This document shows, piece by piece, positions 8,373 through 16,737 of a stretch of 64,000 nt of DNA. The position numbers and the translations under genes are program-made. The stretch is taken from assembly GCF_042468235.1 (NCBI RefSeq), contig NZ_CP170386.1, positions 62,001-126,000 on the forward strand, in the 5' to 3' direction. The notes beneath the pieces were generated by a model. It was not told the DNA's origin. It saw nothing but the letters and a program-made list of their open reading frames with translations, and did no database searches. Position 1 is the stretch's first letter. Every line of letters begins with the position of its first letter. The DNA comes from Lonepinella sp042468235. Its GTDB lineage: Bacteria; Pseudomonadota; Gammaproteobacteria; Enterobacterales; Pasteurellaceae.

Positions 8373-9608
8373 ATGGGTTTAAAACATCTTTTTGAAAAAA
8401 TGGAACCCGCATTCCTACCAGGTGGTAAATTTGCTAAACTTTATCCTGTATTTGAGGCTATGTTTACCTTGCTTTACACACCAGGTACGGTAACAAAGAA
8501 CGGTACTCACGTGCGTGATGCGATTGATTCAAAACGTATGATGATCACTGTGTGGTTAGCATTGTTCCCAGCCGTATTCTACGGTATGTATAACGTAGGT
8601 CATCAATCTATTCAGGCGATTGCAAGTCTTGCTACAACTGTTGATGCGTCAGCTGCCCATGACTGGCACTATGTGATTGTTCAGTGGTTAGGTTTAGATG
8701 TTTCTTTAGATGCTGGTATCGGCAGTAAAATGGCATTAGGTGCGGTGTTTTTCCTACCAATTTACCTAACTGTTTTCTTGTTAGGTTCGGCTATTGAAGT
8801 TGCCTTTGCGGTAGTTCGTGGTCACGAAGTTAATGAAGGTTTATTCGTAACAACAATTCTGTTTGCTTTAGTTGTTCCACCAACCTTACCATTATGGCAA
8901 GCGGCTTTAGGGATTACTTTCGGTTTAGTAGTAGCGAAAGAAGTATTCGGCGGTGTAGGTAAAAACTTTATGAACCCTGCCCTTGCTGGTCGTGCATTCC
9001 TATTCTTCGCTTACCCAGCCCAAATTTCAGGTGATGCAGTTTGGACTGCAGCGGATGGTTTCTCTGGTGCAACCGCTCTTTCTCAATGGGCGCAAGGTGG
9101 TGAAGCGGCATTAAAACACATTTCCACTGGTCAACCTATCACGTGGATGGATGCATTTTTAGGCAATATCCCTGGTTCAATGGGTGAAGTATCAACCCTT
9201 GCCTTGATTATCGGCGGGTTAATTATCTTATTCGCTCGTATTGCTTCTTGGCGTATTATTGCTGGTACTTTCTTAGGTATGGTGATTACAGCGACAGCCT
9301 TTAATCTAATCGGTTCTTCGACCAATGCAATGTTCTCAATGCCTTGGCACTGGCACTTAGTGTTAGGTGGATTCGCCATCGGTATGATCTTTATGGCAAC
9401 CGACCCTGTTTCAGCATCATTTACTGAAAAAGGTAAATGGTGGTACGGTGCGTTAATCGGCTTTATGGCAGTATTAATTCGAGTCGTCAACCCTGCTTAT
9501 CCCGAAGGTATGATGTTGGCTATTTTATTCGCTAACTTATTTGCTCCATTGTTTGACTACCTAGTGGTTCAAGCAAATATCAAACGTCGGAGAGTTCGCA
9601 ATGTCTAA
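8373..9608 (+). CDS. nqrB: Na+-NQR subunit B
   Basis: A 411-residue membrane subunit with about ten hydrophobic segments. It carries the covalent FMN attachment site SGAT at residues 231-234, where FMN is joined to Thr234 by a phosphoester bond made by ApbE. It also binds riboflavin in characterised complexes. Its last 8 nt overlap the start of nqrC, indicating coupled translation. Confidence 0.96.
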   Translation: MGLKHLFEKMEPAFLPGGKFAKLYPVFEAMFTLLYTPGTVTKNGTHVRDAIDSKRMMITVWLALFPAVFYGMYNVGHQSIQAIASLATTVDASAAHDWHYVIVQWLGLDVSLDAGIGSKMALGAVFFLPIYLTVFLLGSAIEVAFAVVRGHEVNEGLFVTTILFALVVPPTLPLWQAALGITFGLVVAKEVFGGVGKNFMNPALAGRAFLFFAYPAQISGDAVWTAADGFSGATALSQWAQGGEAALKHISTGQPITWMDAFLGNIPGSMGEVSTLALIIGGLIILFARIASWRIIAGTFLGMVITATAFNLIGSSTNAMFSMPWHWHLVLGGFAIGMIFMATDPVSASFTEKGKWWYGALIGFMAVLIRVVNPAYPEGMMLAILFANLFAPLFDYLVVQANIKRRRVRNV

Positions 9609-10374
9609 ATTTAATAAAGATAGCGTAGGCGGCACATTAACCGTTGTCGTACTGTTAAGTTTGATCTGTTCTCTTGTGGTGGCTGGTGCTGCGGTATTGC
9701 TCAAACCAGCCCAAGATGTGCAGAAACAGCTTGATAAACAAAAAAATATTTTACAAGCCGCTGGTTTAATACAACCAAACATTAATATCCAAGAAGTCTA
9801 TGCAAAATCTATTGAACCTAAAATCGTGGATTTAGCTACTGGCGACTATGTAGAGGGTATTAATAATTTTGATGCCAAAGCCGCTGCGAAAGATCCAAAA
9901 ACCAGCATAGCTATTGCACCAGCAGACGATAAAGCACACATCAAAGTGCGGGCTAAATATGCAGAAGTTTATTTAGTTAAAGATGAAGCAGGCAAAACCA
10001 CCCAAGTGGTGTTACCAATGTATGGTAATGGTTTATGGTCTGTGATGTATGGTTTTGTTTCTGTGGCAACCGATGCCAATACCGTGAAAGGGATTACTTA
10101 CTATGAACAGGGGGAAACCGCTGGTCTTGGTGGTGAAATCGCCAATCCACTTTGGCAGAAAAAATTTGAACATAAAAAAATCTTCAACGAACAAGGTGAA
10201 GTTGCTTTAGGTGTGCATAAAGGAGGTTCAGCTGATGTGGAACATGGTGTAGATGCCTTATCAGGTGCAACCTTAACATCTAACGGTGTAGATGGTTCGA
10301 TTAAATACTGGTTCGGTCCAAATGGTTTTGGTCCATATTTAACCAAATTCAAAGCAGCAATGGGGGCAAACTAA
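9601..10374 (+). CDS. nqrC: Na+-NQR subunit C
   Basis: A 257-residue subunit with one N-terminal membrane anchor (about residues 13-35) and a large periplasmic FMN-binding domain. The second covalent FMN site SGATLTSNG is at about residues 221-229, with Thr224 as the acceptor. Its stop codon overlaps the nqrD start (TAATG). Confidence 0.96.
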   Translation: MSKFNKDSVGGTLTVVVLLSLICSLVVAGAAVLLKPAQDVQKQLDKQKNILQAAGLIQPNINIQEVYAKSIEPKIVDLATGDYVEGINNFDAKAAAKDPKTSIAIAPADDKAHIKVRAKYAEVYLVKDEAGKTTQVVLPMYGNGLWSVMYGFVSVATDANTVKGITYYEQGETAGLGGEIANPLWQKKFEHKKIFNEQGEVALGVHKGGSADVEHGVDALSGATLTSNGVDGSIKYWFGPNGFGPYLTKFKAAMGAN

Positions 10375-10997
10375 TGGCAAGTTCTAATCTTAAAAAATTG
10401 TTGTTATCACCTATCGCTGATAGCAACCCGATTGCATTACAAATCTTAGGGATCTGTTCTGCATTGGCAGTAACGACCCAATTACAAACTGCGGTAGTCA
10501 TGGCGATTGCGGTAAGTTTAGTAACGGCTTTTTCAAGTTTATTTATTTCTCTTATCCGTAACTATATTCCAAATAGCATTCGTATTATCGTGCAAATGGC
10601 GATCATTGCATCTTTAGTAATTTTGGTTGACCAAATTTTACGAGCTTATGCCTATGATTTATCCAAACAACTTTCGGTATTCGTTGGCTTGATTATCACC
10701 AACTGTATCGTAATGGGGCGTGCGGAAGCCTTTGCGATGAAATCAGCTCCATTAGAAAGTTTCGTAGATGGTATCGGTAACGGTTTAGGTTACGGTGCAA
10801 TCTTAGTTACTGTAGCATTTTTACGTGAATTAATTGGTTCAGGTAAATTATTCGGGATAACCATATTCCAAACCATCAATGATGGTGGCTGGTATCAAAC
10901 CAATGGTTTATTCCTATTAGCACCAAGTGCATTCTTTATTATCGGTTTCCTGATTTGGGGTTTAAGAACTTGGAAACCTGAGCAAGTGGAGAAATAA
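10374..10997 (+). CDS. nqrD: Na+-NQR subunit D
   Basis: An integral membrane subunit of 207 residues with about six transmembrane segments, homologous to NqrE and to RnfE/RsxE. Each of the NqrD/NqrE pair supplies cysteines for an intramembrane iron centre; the segment IITNCIVMGRAEAFA (near 108-122) holds the conserved Cys. One base separates it from nqrE. Confidence 0.95.
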   Translation: MASSNLKKLLLSPIADSNPIALQILGICSALAVTTQLQTAVVMAIAVSLVTAFSSLFISLIRNYIPNSIRIIVQMAIIASLVILVDQILRAYAYDLSKQLSVFVGLIITNCIVMGRAEAFAMKSAPLESFVDGIGNGLGYGAILVTVAFLRELIGSGKLFGITIFQTINDGGWYQTNGLFLLAPSAFFIIGFLIWGLRTWKPEQVEK

Positions 10998-10998
10998 A

Positions 10999-11595
10999 AT
11001 GGAACATTATTTAAGTCTATTTGTAAAGTCCGTATTTATTGAAAATATGGCACTTTCTTTCTTCCTTGGTATGTGTACATTCCTTGCAGTATCAAAGAAA
11101 GTTTCAACTGCCTTTGGTTTAGGAATTGCCGTTATCGTAGTATTGGGCATTGCCGTGCCAGCCAACCAATTAGTGTTTACCCACATCTTAAAAGATGGGG
11201 CATTAGTGGAAGGGGTGGATTTAACTTTCTTAAACTTCATCACCTTTATCGGGGTGATTGCTGCATTAGTACAAATTCTTGAAATGGTATTAGATAAATT
11301 TTTCCCAACACTTTACAGTGCGTTAGGGATCTTCTTACCATTAATCACGGTAAACTGTGCCATTTTCGGCGGTGTATCCTTTATGGTACAACGTGAATAC
11401 AACTTCCCGGAATCTGTGGTGTACGGTATCGGTGCTGGCACTGGCTGGATGTTGGCTATCGTGGCTCTTGCAGGCTTAACCGAAAAAATGAAATATGCTG
11501 ATGTACCAGCAGGTTTACGTGGTTTAGGTATTACCTTTATCACCGTAGGCTTAATGGCGTTAGGCTTTATGTCATTCTCAGGCATTCAATTATAA
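10999..11595 (+). CDS. nqrE: Na+-NQR subunit E
   Basis: A 198-residue integral membrane subunit with about six hydrophobic helices, inversely oriented to NqrD in known structures. The conserved ITVNCAIFGG segment (near 112-121) mirrors the NqrD motif and contributes to the intramembrane iron site. nqrF begins 10 nt downstream after an AAGGAG ribosome binding site. Confidence 0.95.
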   Translation: MEHYLSLFVKSVFIENMALSFFLGMCTFLAVSKKVSTAFGLGIAVIVVLGIAVPANQLVFTHILKDGALVEGVDLTFLNFITFIGVIAALVQILEMVLDKFFPTLYSALGIFLPLITVNCAIFGGVSFMVQREYNFPESVVYGIGAGTGWMLAIVALAGLTEKMKYADVPAGLRGLGITFITVGLMALGFMSFSGIQL

Positions 11596-11605
11596 GGAGC
11601 ATATC

Positions 11606-12835
11606 GTGGATAGTAATTTTATTTTCGGTATCGGCATTTTTACCGCCCTTGTATTGGTGCTTGCGGTGGTCATTCTATTTGCCAAATCTAAATTAGTGGA
11701 CTCAGGCGATATTACCATCTCGATCAATGATGATCCTGCCAAAGCGATCACCTTGCCAGCAGGGGGTAAATTGTTAGGTGCTTTAGCCAGTAAGGGGATC
11801 TTCGTTTCCTCCGCTTGTGGTGGCGGTGGTTCTTGCGGTCAATGTGTGGTAAAAGTGAAATCAGGTGGTGGTGAAATTCTTCCAACCGAACTTTCTCATA
11901 TTACCAAACGTGAAGCCAAAGAAGGTTATCGCTTATCTTGTCAGGTAAACGTCAAATCCTCAATGGATATTGAATTACCAGAAGAAATCTTTGGCGTGAA
12001 AAAATGGGAATGTACCGTTATTTCTAACGATAACAAAGCCACTTTCATCAAAGAACTTAAATTGGCAATCCCTGAAGGTGAAGAAGTGCCATTCCGTGCA
12101 GGTGGGTATATTCAGATTGAAGCTGAACCTCATACTGTGGCATACAAAGACTTCGATATTCCAGAAGAATATCATGAAGATTGGGATAAATATAATTTAT
12201 GGCGTTATGTGTCAAAAGTCGATGAGCATATTATTCGTGCTTACTCTATGGCATCTTATCCTGAAGAAAAAGGCATTATTATGCTTAACGTACGTATCGC
12301 CACACCGCCACCACGTAACCCAGACGTGCCGCCAGGTCAAATGTCATCTTATATTTGGTCATTAAAACCAGGTGATAAAGTCACGATTTCAGGTCCATTT
12401 GGTGAATTCTTTGCTAAAGAAACCGATAATGAAATGGTATTTATCGGTGGTGGTGCTGGTATGGCACCAATGCGTTCCCATATCTTTGACCAATTAAAAC
12501 GCTTACACAGTAAACGTAAAATGTCATTCTGGTATGGTGCTCGTTCAAAACGTGAAATTTTCTATGAAGAAGATTTCGATATGTTGGCTCGTGAAAACGA
12601 CAACTTTGAATGGCATATTGCCTTATCAGATGCGTTACCAGAAGATAACTGGACAGGTTACACTGGCTTTATTCACAACGTACTTTATGAAAACTACTTG
12701 AAAAATCACGAAGCACCAGAAGATTGTGAATACTATATGTGTGGACCACCAGTGATGAATGCTGCTGTGATCAAAATGCTGAAAGATTTAGGCGTTGAAG
12801 ATGAAAACATCTTGTTAGATGATTTCGGTGGTTAA
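11606..12835 (+). CDS. nqrF: Na+-NQR subunit F (NADH dehydrogenase subunit)
   Basis: NqrF is the electron entry subunit: NADH passes electrons to FAD and then to a 2Fe-2S cluster. The 409-residue protein has an N-terminal membrane anchor (about 5-26), ferredoxin-like cysteines C71, C77, C80 and C112, the FAD motif RAYSMASY, and the C-terminal NAD(P)H domain with GGGAGMAPMRS and YYMCGPP. The start codon is GTG with a good AAGGAG. It completes the six-gene operon. Confidence 0.96.
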   Translation: MDSNFIFGIGIFTALVLVLAVVILFAKSKLVDSGDITISINDDPAKAITLPAGGKLLGALASKGIFVSSACGGGGSCGQCVVKVKSGGGEILPTELSHITKREAKEGYRLSCQVNVKSSMDIELPEEIFGVKKWECTVISNDNKATFIKELKLAIPEGEEVPFRAGGYIQIEAEPHTVAYKDFDIPEEYHEDWDKYNLWRYVSKVDEHIIRAYSMASYPEEKGIIMLNVRIATPPPRNPDVPPGQMSSYIWSLKPGDKVTISGPFGEFFAKETDNEMVFIGGGAGMAPMRSHIFDQLKRLHSKRKMSFWYGARSKREIFYEEDFDMLARENDNFEWHIALSDALPEDNWTGYTGFIHNVLYENYLKNHEAPEDCEYYMCGPPVMNAAVIKMLKDLGVEDENILLDDFGG

Positions 12836-12845
12836 TTGACGTTTT

Positions 12846-12958
12846 GCCCCCCACAACCCTACGGGCAGCTCCCCCCGTAAACAGGGGGAGCGAAATATTT
12901 AAAACACTTTTTCTTCCCTCTGCTTGCGGGGGGAAGTCCCCGAAGGGGGATGGGGGGC
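12846..12958. repeat. GC-rich palindromic intergenic element (MITE-like)
   Basis: A 113-bp element between nqrF and apbE that is far richer in G and C than its surroundings. Perfect 8-bp outer inverted repeats GCCCCCCA (12846-12853) and TGGGGGGC (12951-12958) enclose three smaller palindromes: GCTCCCCC/GGGGGAGC (12868-12891), CTTCCCTC/GGGGGAAG (12913-12936) and CCCC-GAA-GGGG (12938-12948). The nested layout suggests a miniature mobile element or repeat family, though only one copy is in this window. Confidence 0.6.
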
Positions 12959-12963
12959 TAATT

Positions 12964-12987
12964 AAGCGGTCAGGTTTTCTAACCGCT
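12964..12987 (+). terminator. Possible terminator downstream of the nqr operon
   Basis: AAGCGGT and ACCGCTT form a 7-bp stem around a loop of about ten bases, followed by a short T/A run. It lies right after the GC-rich element and before apbE. The T run is poor, so termination may be partial. Confidence 0.5.
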
Positions 12988-13039
12988 TTAACCATTTTCA
13001 TAAAATAATAAAGCATTGACGTTATATTAAATCAAAAAT

Positions 13040-14077
13040 ATGAAACTAAAACACCTATTCACCCTAACCCTAAGCCTTTTCCTTGTTGCTTGTGGTAAAC
13101 AACCTGAAATCATTACTCTAACAGGCAAAACCATGGGAACCACCTACCACATCAAATATATTGATGACGGCAAGGTAAGCCAAAAAGCAGAACAGGCTCA
13201 TGAACAAATTGAAGTGATGTTGAAAAAAGTGAACGATCAAATGTCCACCTATATTCCGACCTCAGAATTAAGTCGCTTTAACCAAAATACCCAGATTAAT
13301 CAGGCGATTGAAATTTCCCCTGAATTAGGCAACGTAATCGCCGAGTCCTTACGTTTAAACAAATTAACAGACGGAGCATTAGATGTTACGGTTGGACCTT
13401 TAGTCAATTTATGGGGATTTGGTCCAGAAAAACGTTTAGACCAACAACCTAGCCAACAGCAACTCAATGAACGTTTGGCTATCGTAGGGATTGATAAATT
13501 AAAATTAAATCATAATGGCGATAAATATAGTTTAGAAAAAAGCATTCCTCAGCTTTATGTAGATTTATCTTCCATTGCCAAAGGTTATGGCGTAGATCAA
13601 GTGGCGGATTATCTTGAAACAATCGGCACGCAAAATTATTTAGTGGAAATTGGTGGTGAAATCCGAGCCAAAGGCAAAAATGCAGAACATAAAGATTGGC
13701 AAATTGCCATTGAACAACCCAATTTTGATGGTTCTCGTTCCGTACAAAAAATTGTTGGCTTAAAAGATCTCGGCATGGCAACATCAGGAGATTACCGTAA
13801 TTATTTTGAACAAAATGGCATTCGCTATAATCACGAAATCGATCCGAAAACAGGCTACCCTGTGCAACATAAATTAGCCTCTATTACCGTATTACACCCG
13901 TCCGCAATGACTGCTGATGGCTTGTCCACAGGATTATTTGTATTAGGTGAAGAAAAAGCCCTTACCATTGCAGAACAACAAGGCATTGCCATTTACATGA
14001 TTATCAAAACAGAGAAAGGTTTTGAAACAAAAATGTCATCAAAATTCACCGCACTTTTCATGGAACAAAATAAATAA
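13040..14077 (+). CDS. apbE: FAD:protein FMN transferase ApbE (lipoprotein)
   Basis: ApbE transfers FMN from FAD to a threonine hydroxyl in NqrB and NqrC, so it matures the complex encoded just upstream. The 345-residue protein has a lipoprotein signal peptide with lipobox LVAC (Cys18), placing it in the periplasm on the membrane. The KTMGTTYHIKY segment (near 30), DLSSIAKGYGVD and the HEIDPKTGYPV motif are family signatures. It lies about 200 nt after nqrF, beyond the GC-rich element, and 9 nt before nqrM. Confidence 0.95.
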   Translation: MKLKHLFTLTLSLFLVACGKQPEIITLTGKTMGTTYHIKYIDDGKVSQKAEQAHEQIEVMLKKVNDQMSTYIPTSELSRFNQNTQINQAIEISPELGNVIAESLRLNKLTDGALDVTVGPLVNLWGFGPEKRLDQQPSQQQLNERLAIVGIDKLKLNHNGDKYSLEKSIPQLYVDLSSIAKGYGVDQVADYLETIGTQNYLVEIGGEIRAKGKNAEHKDWQIAIEQPNFDGSRSVQKIVGLKDLGMATSGDYRNYFEQNGIRYNHEIDPKTGYPVQHKLASITVLHPSAMTADGLSTGLFVLGEEKALTIAEQQGIAIYMIIKTEKGFETKMSSKFTALFMEQNK

Positions 14078-14086
14078 GGAAATATT

Positions 14087-14329
14087 ATGCAAGTTTTTTT
14101 AGTCACCTTTGGCATTTTTATTTTAGTGATTTTCGGCATGGCATTGGGTTATATTGTCAAACGTAAATCCATTCAAGGGAGCTGTGGGGGTATTTCATCG
14201 TTAGGTATGAAAAAAGTTTGTGACTGTGATGAGCCTTGTGATAATCTAAAAGACAAGGTCGCCAAGGGGGAAGCAGATCCGAAAGAGTTAGAACGGTTTG
14301 CTAAACCTGCCTTTTATGAAGTGAAATAA
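14087..14329 (+). CDS. nqrM: Na+-NQR maturation protein NqrM
   Basis: An 80-residue protein (DUF539 family) with one N-terminal membrane helix (about 4-24) and four cysteines at 33, 45, 47 and 51. NqrM is needed for assembly of active Na+-NQR, and its cysteines are thought to deliver iron to the NqrD/E centre. Its place directly after apbE fits a maturation module. A structured element begins 6 nt after its stop codon. Confidence 0.93.
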   Translation: MQVFLVTFGIFILVIFGMALGYIVKRKSIQGSCGGISSLGMKKVCDCDEPCDNLKDKVAKGEADPKELERFAKPAFYEVK

Positions 14330-14335
14330 TTACTG

Positions 14336-14436
14336 CTCCGTATTAGCATACGGGGATACGCAAATCATGATGCTCTGCATCTTTAGACCAGCTACAAGTA
14401 GCGTCACCATGTTTAACCCCATACGTGAGTATGGGG
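14336..14436 (+). ncRNA. Structured element, copy A (3' of nqrM, before mnmA)
   Basis: Four hairpins in order. HP1: 8-bp stem with loop TAGC (14336-14355). HP2: GATGC-TCT-GCATC (14369-14381). HP3: GCTA/TAGC (14391-14402). HP4: CCCCATAC-GTGA-GTATGGGG (14417-14436). The linker after HP1 reads ATACGCA. A second copy follows rpoD at 52850-52972, with the same hairpin order and loops but changed stem sequences. HP4 here has no T run; it ends 15 nt before the mnmA ATG, partly covering the G-rich Shine-Dalgarno region. It could be a 3' UTR RNA, a cis-regulator of mnmA or a repeat. I do not recognise a known family. Confidence 0.65.
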
Positions 14437-14451
14437 GAAGAGAACGAAGTT

Positions 14452-15603
14452 ATGCAATCAACCACCTACAACCATCATTTTCCAACCCTCACCGCCGATC
14501 AACTCGCCCACAACCAAAGCAAAAAAGTCATTGTGGGGATGTCAGGTGGCGTAGATTCTTCCGTATCTGCCTTTATCCTACAACAACAAGGCTACCAAGT
14601 GGAAGGCTTGTTTATGAAAAACTGGGAAGAAGATGATGATACCGACTACTGTACTGCTGCAGCCGATCTAGCCGATGCACAAGCAGTTTGCGATAAACTA
14701 GGTATTCACTTACATAAAATCAATTTTGCAGCGGAATATTGGGACAATGTATTTGAACATTTCTTAAGTGAATATAAAGCTGGTCGCACGCCAAATCCTG
14801 ATATTTTGTGCAACAAAGAAATTAAATTCAAAGCCTTTTTAGAATATGCGGCAGAAGACCTAGGTGCAGATTATATCGCTACAGGGCATTATGTTCGCCG
14901 TTCAGGTAATGATGAGCATGCTCAATTATTACGTGGTTTAGATAGCAATAAAGATCAAAGCTATTTCCTTTATACCTTAAGCTATCAACAAGTCGGACAA
15001 AGCCTTTTCCCTGTTGGTGATATTGAAAAACCGATTGTACGAGCCATAGCGGGAGATCTCGGCTTAGTCACCGCGAAGAAAAAAGATTCTACTGGCATTT
15101 GTTTTATCGGCGAACGCAAATTCAAAGATTTCTTAGCTCGTTATTTGCCTGCTCAACCTGGTGAAATTCGTACAGTGGAAGGTAAGTTAGTCGGTCATCA
15201 CGATGGGTTAATGTATCACACCTTAGGACAACGCAAAGGCTTAGGAATTGGCGGTGTACAAGGATTAAGCGAAAATCCTTTCTACGTGGTTGAAAAAGAC
15301 TTAATTAACAATGTATTAATCGTGGCTCAAGGACATGATAATTCCGCCTTGCTTTCCGTAGGTTTAACCGCCAGCCAACTACATTGGGTAGATCGCCAAC
15401 CTATCCGCCAACCGTTACGTTGCACAGTTAAAACTCGCTATCGTCAAAGCGATATTCCTTGCGAAATTATCCCCATCAACGATGATAATATTCGTGTGAT
15501 ATTTGACGAGCCACAAATTGCCGTCACCCCAGGACAAAGTGCGGTATTTTATCAAGGAGAAATTTGTCTGGGAGGTGGGGTGATTGAAACACAGATCAAA
15601 TAA
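14452..15603 (+). CDS. mnmA: tRNA-specific 2-thiouridylase MnmA
   Basis: MnmA thiolates U34 of the tRNAs for Lys, Glu and Gln. The 383-residue protein has the PP-loop GMSGGVDSS (29-37), the nucleophile Cys120 in DILCNKEIKF, and the second catalytic Cys217 in STGICFIGE. I chose ATG 14452 over a GTG at 14425 and an ATG at 14431, because the earlier codons lie in hairpin 4 of the structured element and do not resemble the family. The downstream accessory block separates it from hflD-purB, its neighbours in E. coli. Confidence 0.94.
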   Translation: MQSTTYNHHFPTLTADQLAHNQSKKVIVGMSGGVDSSVSAFILQQQGYQVEGLFMKNWEEDDDTDYCTAAADLADAQAVCDKLGIHLHKINFAAEYWDNVFEHFLSEYKAGRTPNPDILCNKEIKFKAFLEYAAEDLGADYIATGHYVRRSGNDEHAQLLRGLDSNKDQSYFLYTLSYQQVGQSLFPVGDIEKPIVRAIAGDLGLVTAKKKDSTGICFIGERKFKDFLARYLPAQPGEIRTVEGKLVGHHDGLMYHTLGQRKGLGIGGVQGLSENPFYVVEKDLINNVLIVAQGHDNSALLSVGLTASQLHWVDRQPIRQPLRCTVKTRYRQSDIPCEIIPINDDNIRVIFDEPQIAVTPGQSAVFYQGEICLGGGVIETQIK

Positions 15604-15612
15604 TCAATAAAA

Positions 15613-15644
15613 CCGCGGTGAAAAAAACAAATATTTTTCACCGC
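15613..15644. terminator. Terminator after mnmA
   Basis: CCGCGGTGAAAAAAA and ATTTTTCACCGC pair around a short A/T loop. The same type of hairpin follows the intact eda gene at 22569-22602. With the eda relic beside it, this looks like a retained gene-end plus terminator. Confidence 0.8.
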
Positions 15645-15655
15645 AATCCAAACTA

Positions 15656-15730
15656 TTATTTTACCAACTCTACGACTTCCTTCGTCAACCGCCCAATCTC
15701 ATCCCACTTTTTCTGCTTAATCAAGGCTTT
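15656..15730 (-). pseudogene. Relic of a second KDPG aldolase gene (last 24 codons)
   Basis: On the minus strand these 75 nt read KALIKQKKWDEIGRLTKEVV and then ELVK and a stop, matching the C-terminus of the intact Eda at 22613-23251 with two substitutions. Homology stops abruptly at 15730, where transposase-related sequence begins. The preceding terminator also matches that of eda. DNA identity to the intact gene is only about 85% by eye, so this is more likely the stump of a separate eda gene than a fresh duplication. Confidence 0.8.
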
Positions 15731-15773
15731 AATAATTTGTTTGTTTATCAAAAGGATCCTTCGCTTCTGATGA

Positions 15774-15895
15774 TATATGCTGATCCGAAATTGGCGAACC
15801 GTATTGCCCCATTTTGTATTAGAATTTGATGAACGTTTAAACGATCACCTTTAAGTGAAATTGGTGTTTACACAAAATAGGGGATAGGGTCTTCG
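15774..15895 (+). mobile_element. 3' end of an IS256-family element (remnant)
   Basis: The last 26 codons (15774-15854) read YMLIRNWRTVLPHF then VLEFDERLNDHL and a stop. This resembles the C-terminus of IS256-family (Mutator-type) transposases, which end in an NW...F.I.F..RL pattern. Two in-frame stops lie just upstream, so it is a fragment. The following TGTTTACACAAAATAGGGGA (15866-15885) resembles the terminal region of such elements. It directly abuts the eda relic, suggesting that the insertion or its deletion removed the rest of that gene. Confidence 0.55.
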
Positions 15896-15910
15896 AAAAT
15901 CATTAGCTAT

Positions 15911-16693
15911 CTAGGGAACGTATATTGTAGGATAACTGTGATATCCTAATTGTTCTGAAACATTTTTTCCAGCTTGTTCTAATAACTTAACTAGAGCTGG
16001 AAGGTTTTCTTTCTTAAATCTTATCATCGGAAATGATATTGATATCCCTGCAATAATATTTCCCAATCTATTGTAAATAGGTACAGCAATACATTTTAGT
16101 CCGGGCTCTTGTTCCTCATTATCTTCAGCATAGTGCTCTTTTCTCACTTTAGCTAATTCTTCTAATAATTCATCTATATTTTGTAATGTATTATTTGTAT
16201 AAGAAATAAATTCAGTATTTTTAAGAATATCTTTAACGGCAGTATCACTATAATCTGATAAAAGAACTTTCCCTAAAGCTGTGCTGTATGATGGATTTTT
16301 TCTTCCAACCCTTGAATGCATTCTTAAGCTATAAGTAGAATCTATTTTATGAAGATAAATAATTTCATCATTTTCTAAAATACCTAAATGTAATGTTTCA
16401 TTTGTTGCTTGAGCTATATATGTCATTTCTTTATCTGCTAAGGCGATAAGATCTGTATATTCTAATGCTTTAGCACCAATCTCAAATAGTTTTAACGTTA
16501 AGGTATATTTATCACTCTCTTCTTGTCTTACGTAGCCTAAATTAATCATAGTTTGTAAAAAGCGATAGGCTGTGCTTTTAGGCATCATTAATTTTTGTGC
16601 TAATTCAGTAATCCCAATATTTTTTTGTTCTGCTAATGTTTCTAATAACATAAATACTTTTAAAACTGAGGTAACAGACTCTAGTTTATTCAT
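15911..16693 (-). CDS. kdgR: IclR family regulator, KdgR-like
   Basis: A 260-residue IclR-family protein. The winged helix-turn-helix is near residues 26-48 (ITELAQKLMMPKSTAYRF), and the effector domain fills residues 80-250. IclR-family KdgR represses pectin/uronate genes and is released by 2-keto-3-deoxygluconate. The match is supported by context: kduD and kduI lie next door, and a sequence fitting the KdgR operator consensus precedes kduD. The ATG follows AAAGGAG. An IS3-family relic now separates it from kduD, to which it is divergent. Confidence 0.8.
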   Translation of the reverse strand: MNKLESVTSVLKVFMLLETLAEQKNIGITELAQKLMMPKSTAYRFLQTMINLGYVRQEESDKYTLTLKLFEIGAKALEYTDLIALADKEMTYIAQATNETLHLGILENDEIIYLHKIDSTYSLRMHSRVGRKNPSYSTALGKVLLSDYSDTAVKDILKNTEFISYTNNTLQNIDELLEELAKVRKEHYAEDNEEQEPGLKCIAVPIYNRLGNIIAGISISFPMIRFKKENLPALVKLLEQAGKNVSEQLGYHSYPTIYVP

Positions 16694-16737
16694 GATAACT
16701 CCTTTAGTAACTGTAAGTAGCCAATTGCTTTTTTTTT

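Noticed and set aside
14367..14636. An open frame overlapping the structured element and the start of mnmA
   Set aside because: It lies out of frame with mnmA, has no recognisable protein features, and its first half covers hairpins of the repeated element.
16729..16737. T9 run upstream of kdgR as a possible phase-variable promoter tract
   Set aside because: It is short, lies at the IS3 relic junction, and no -10/-35 pair spaced across it is convincing.
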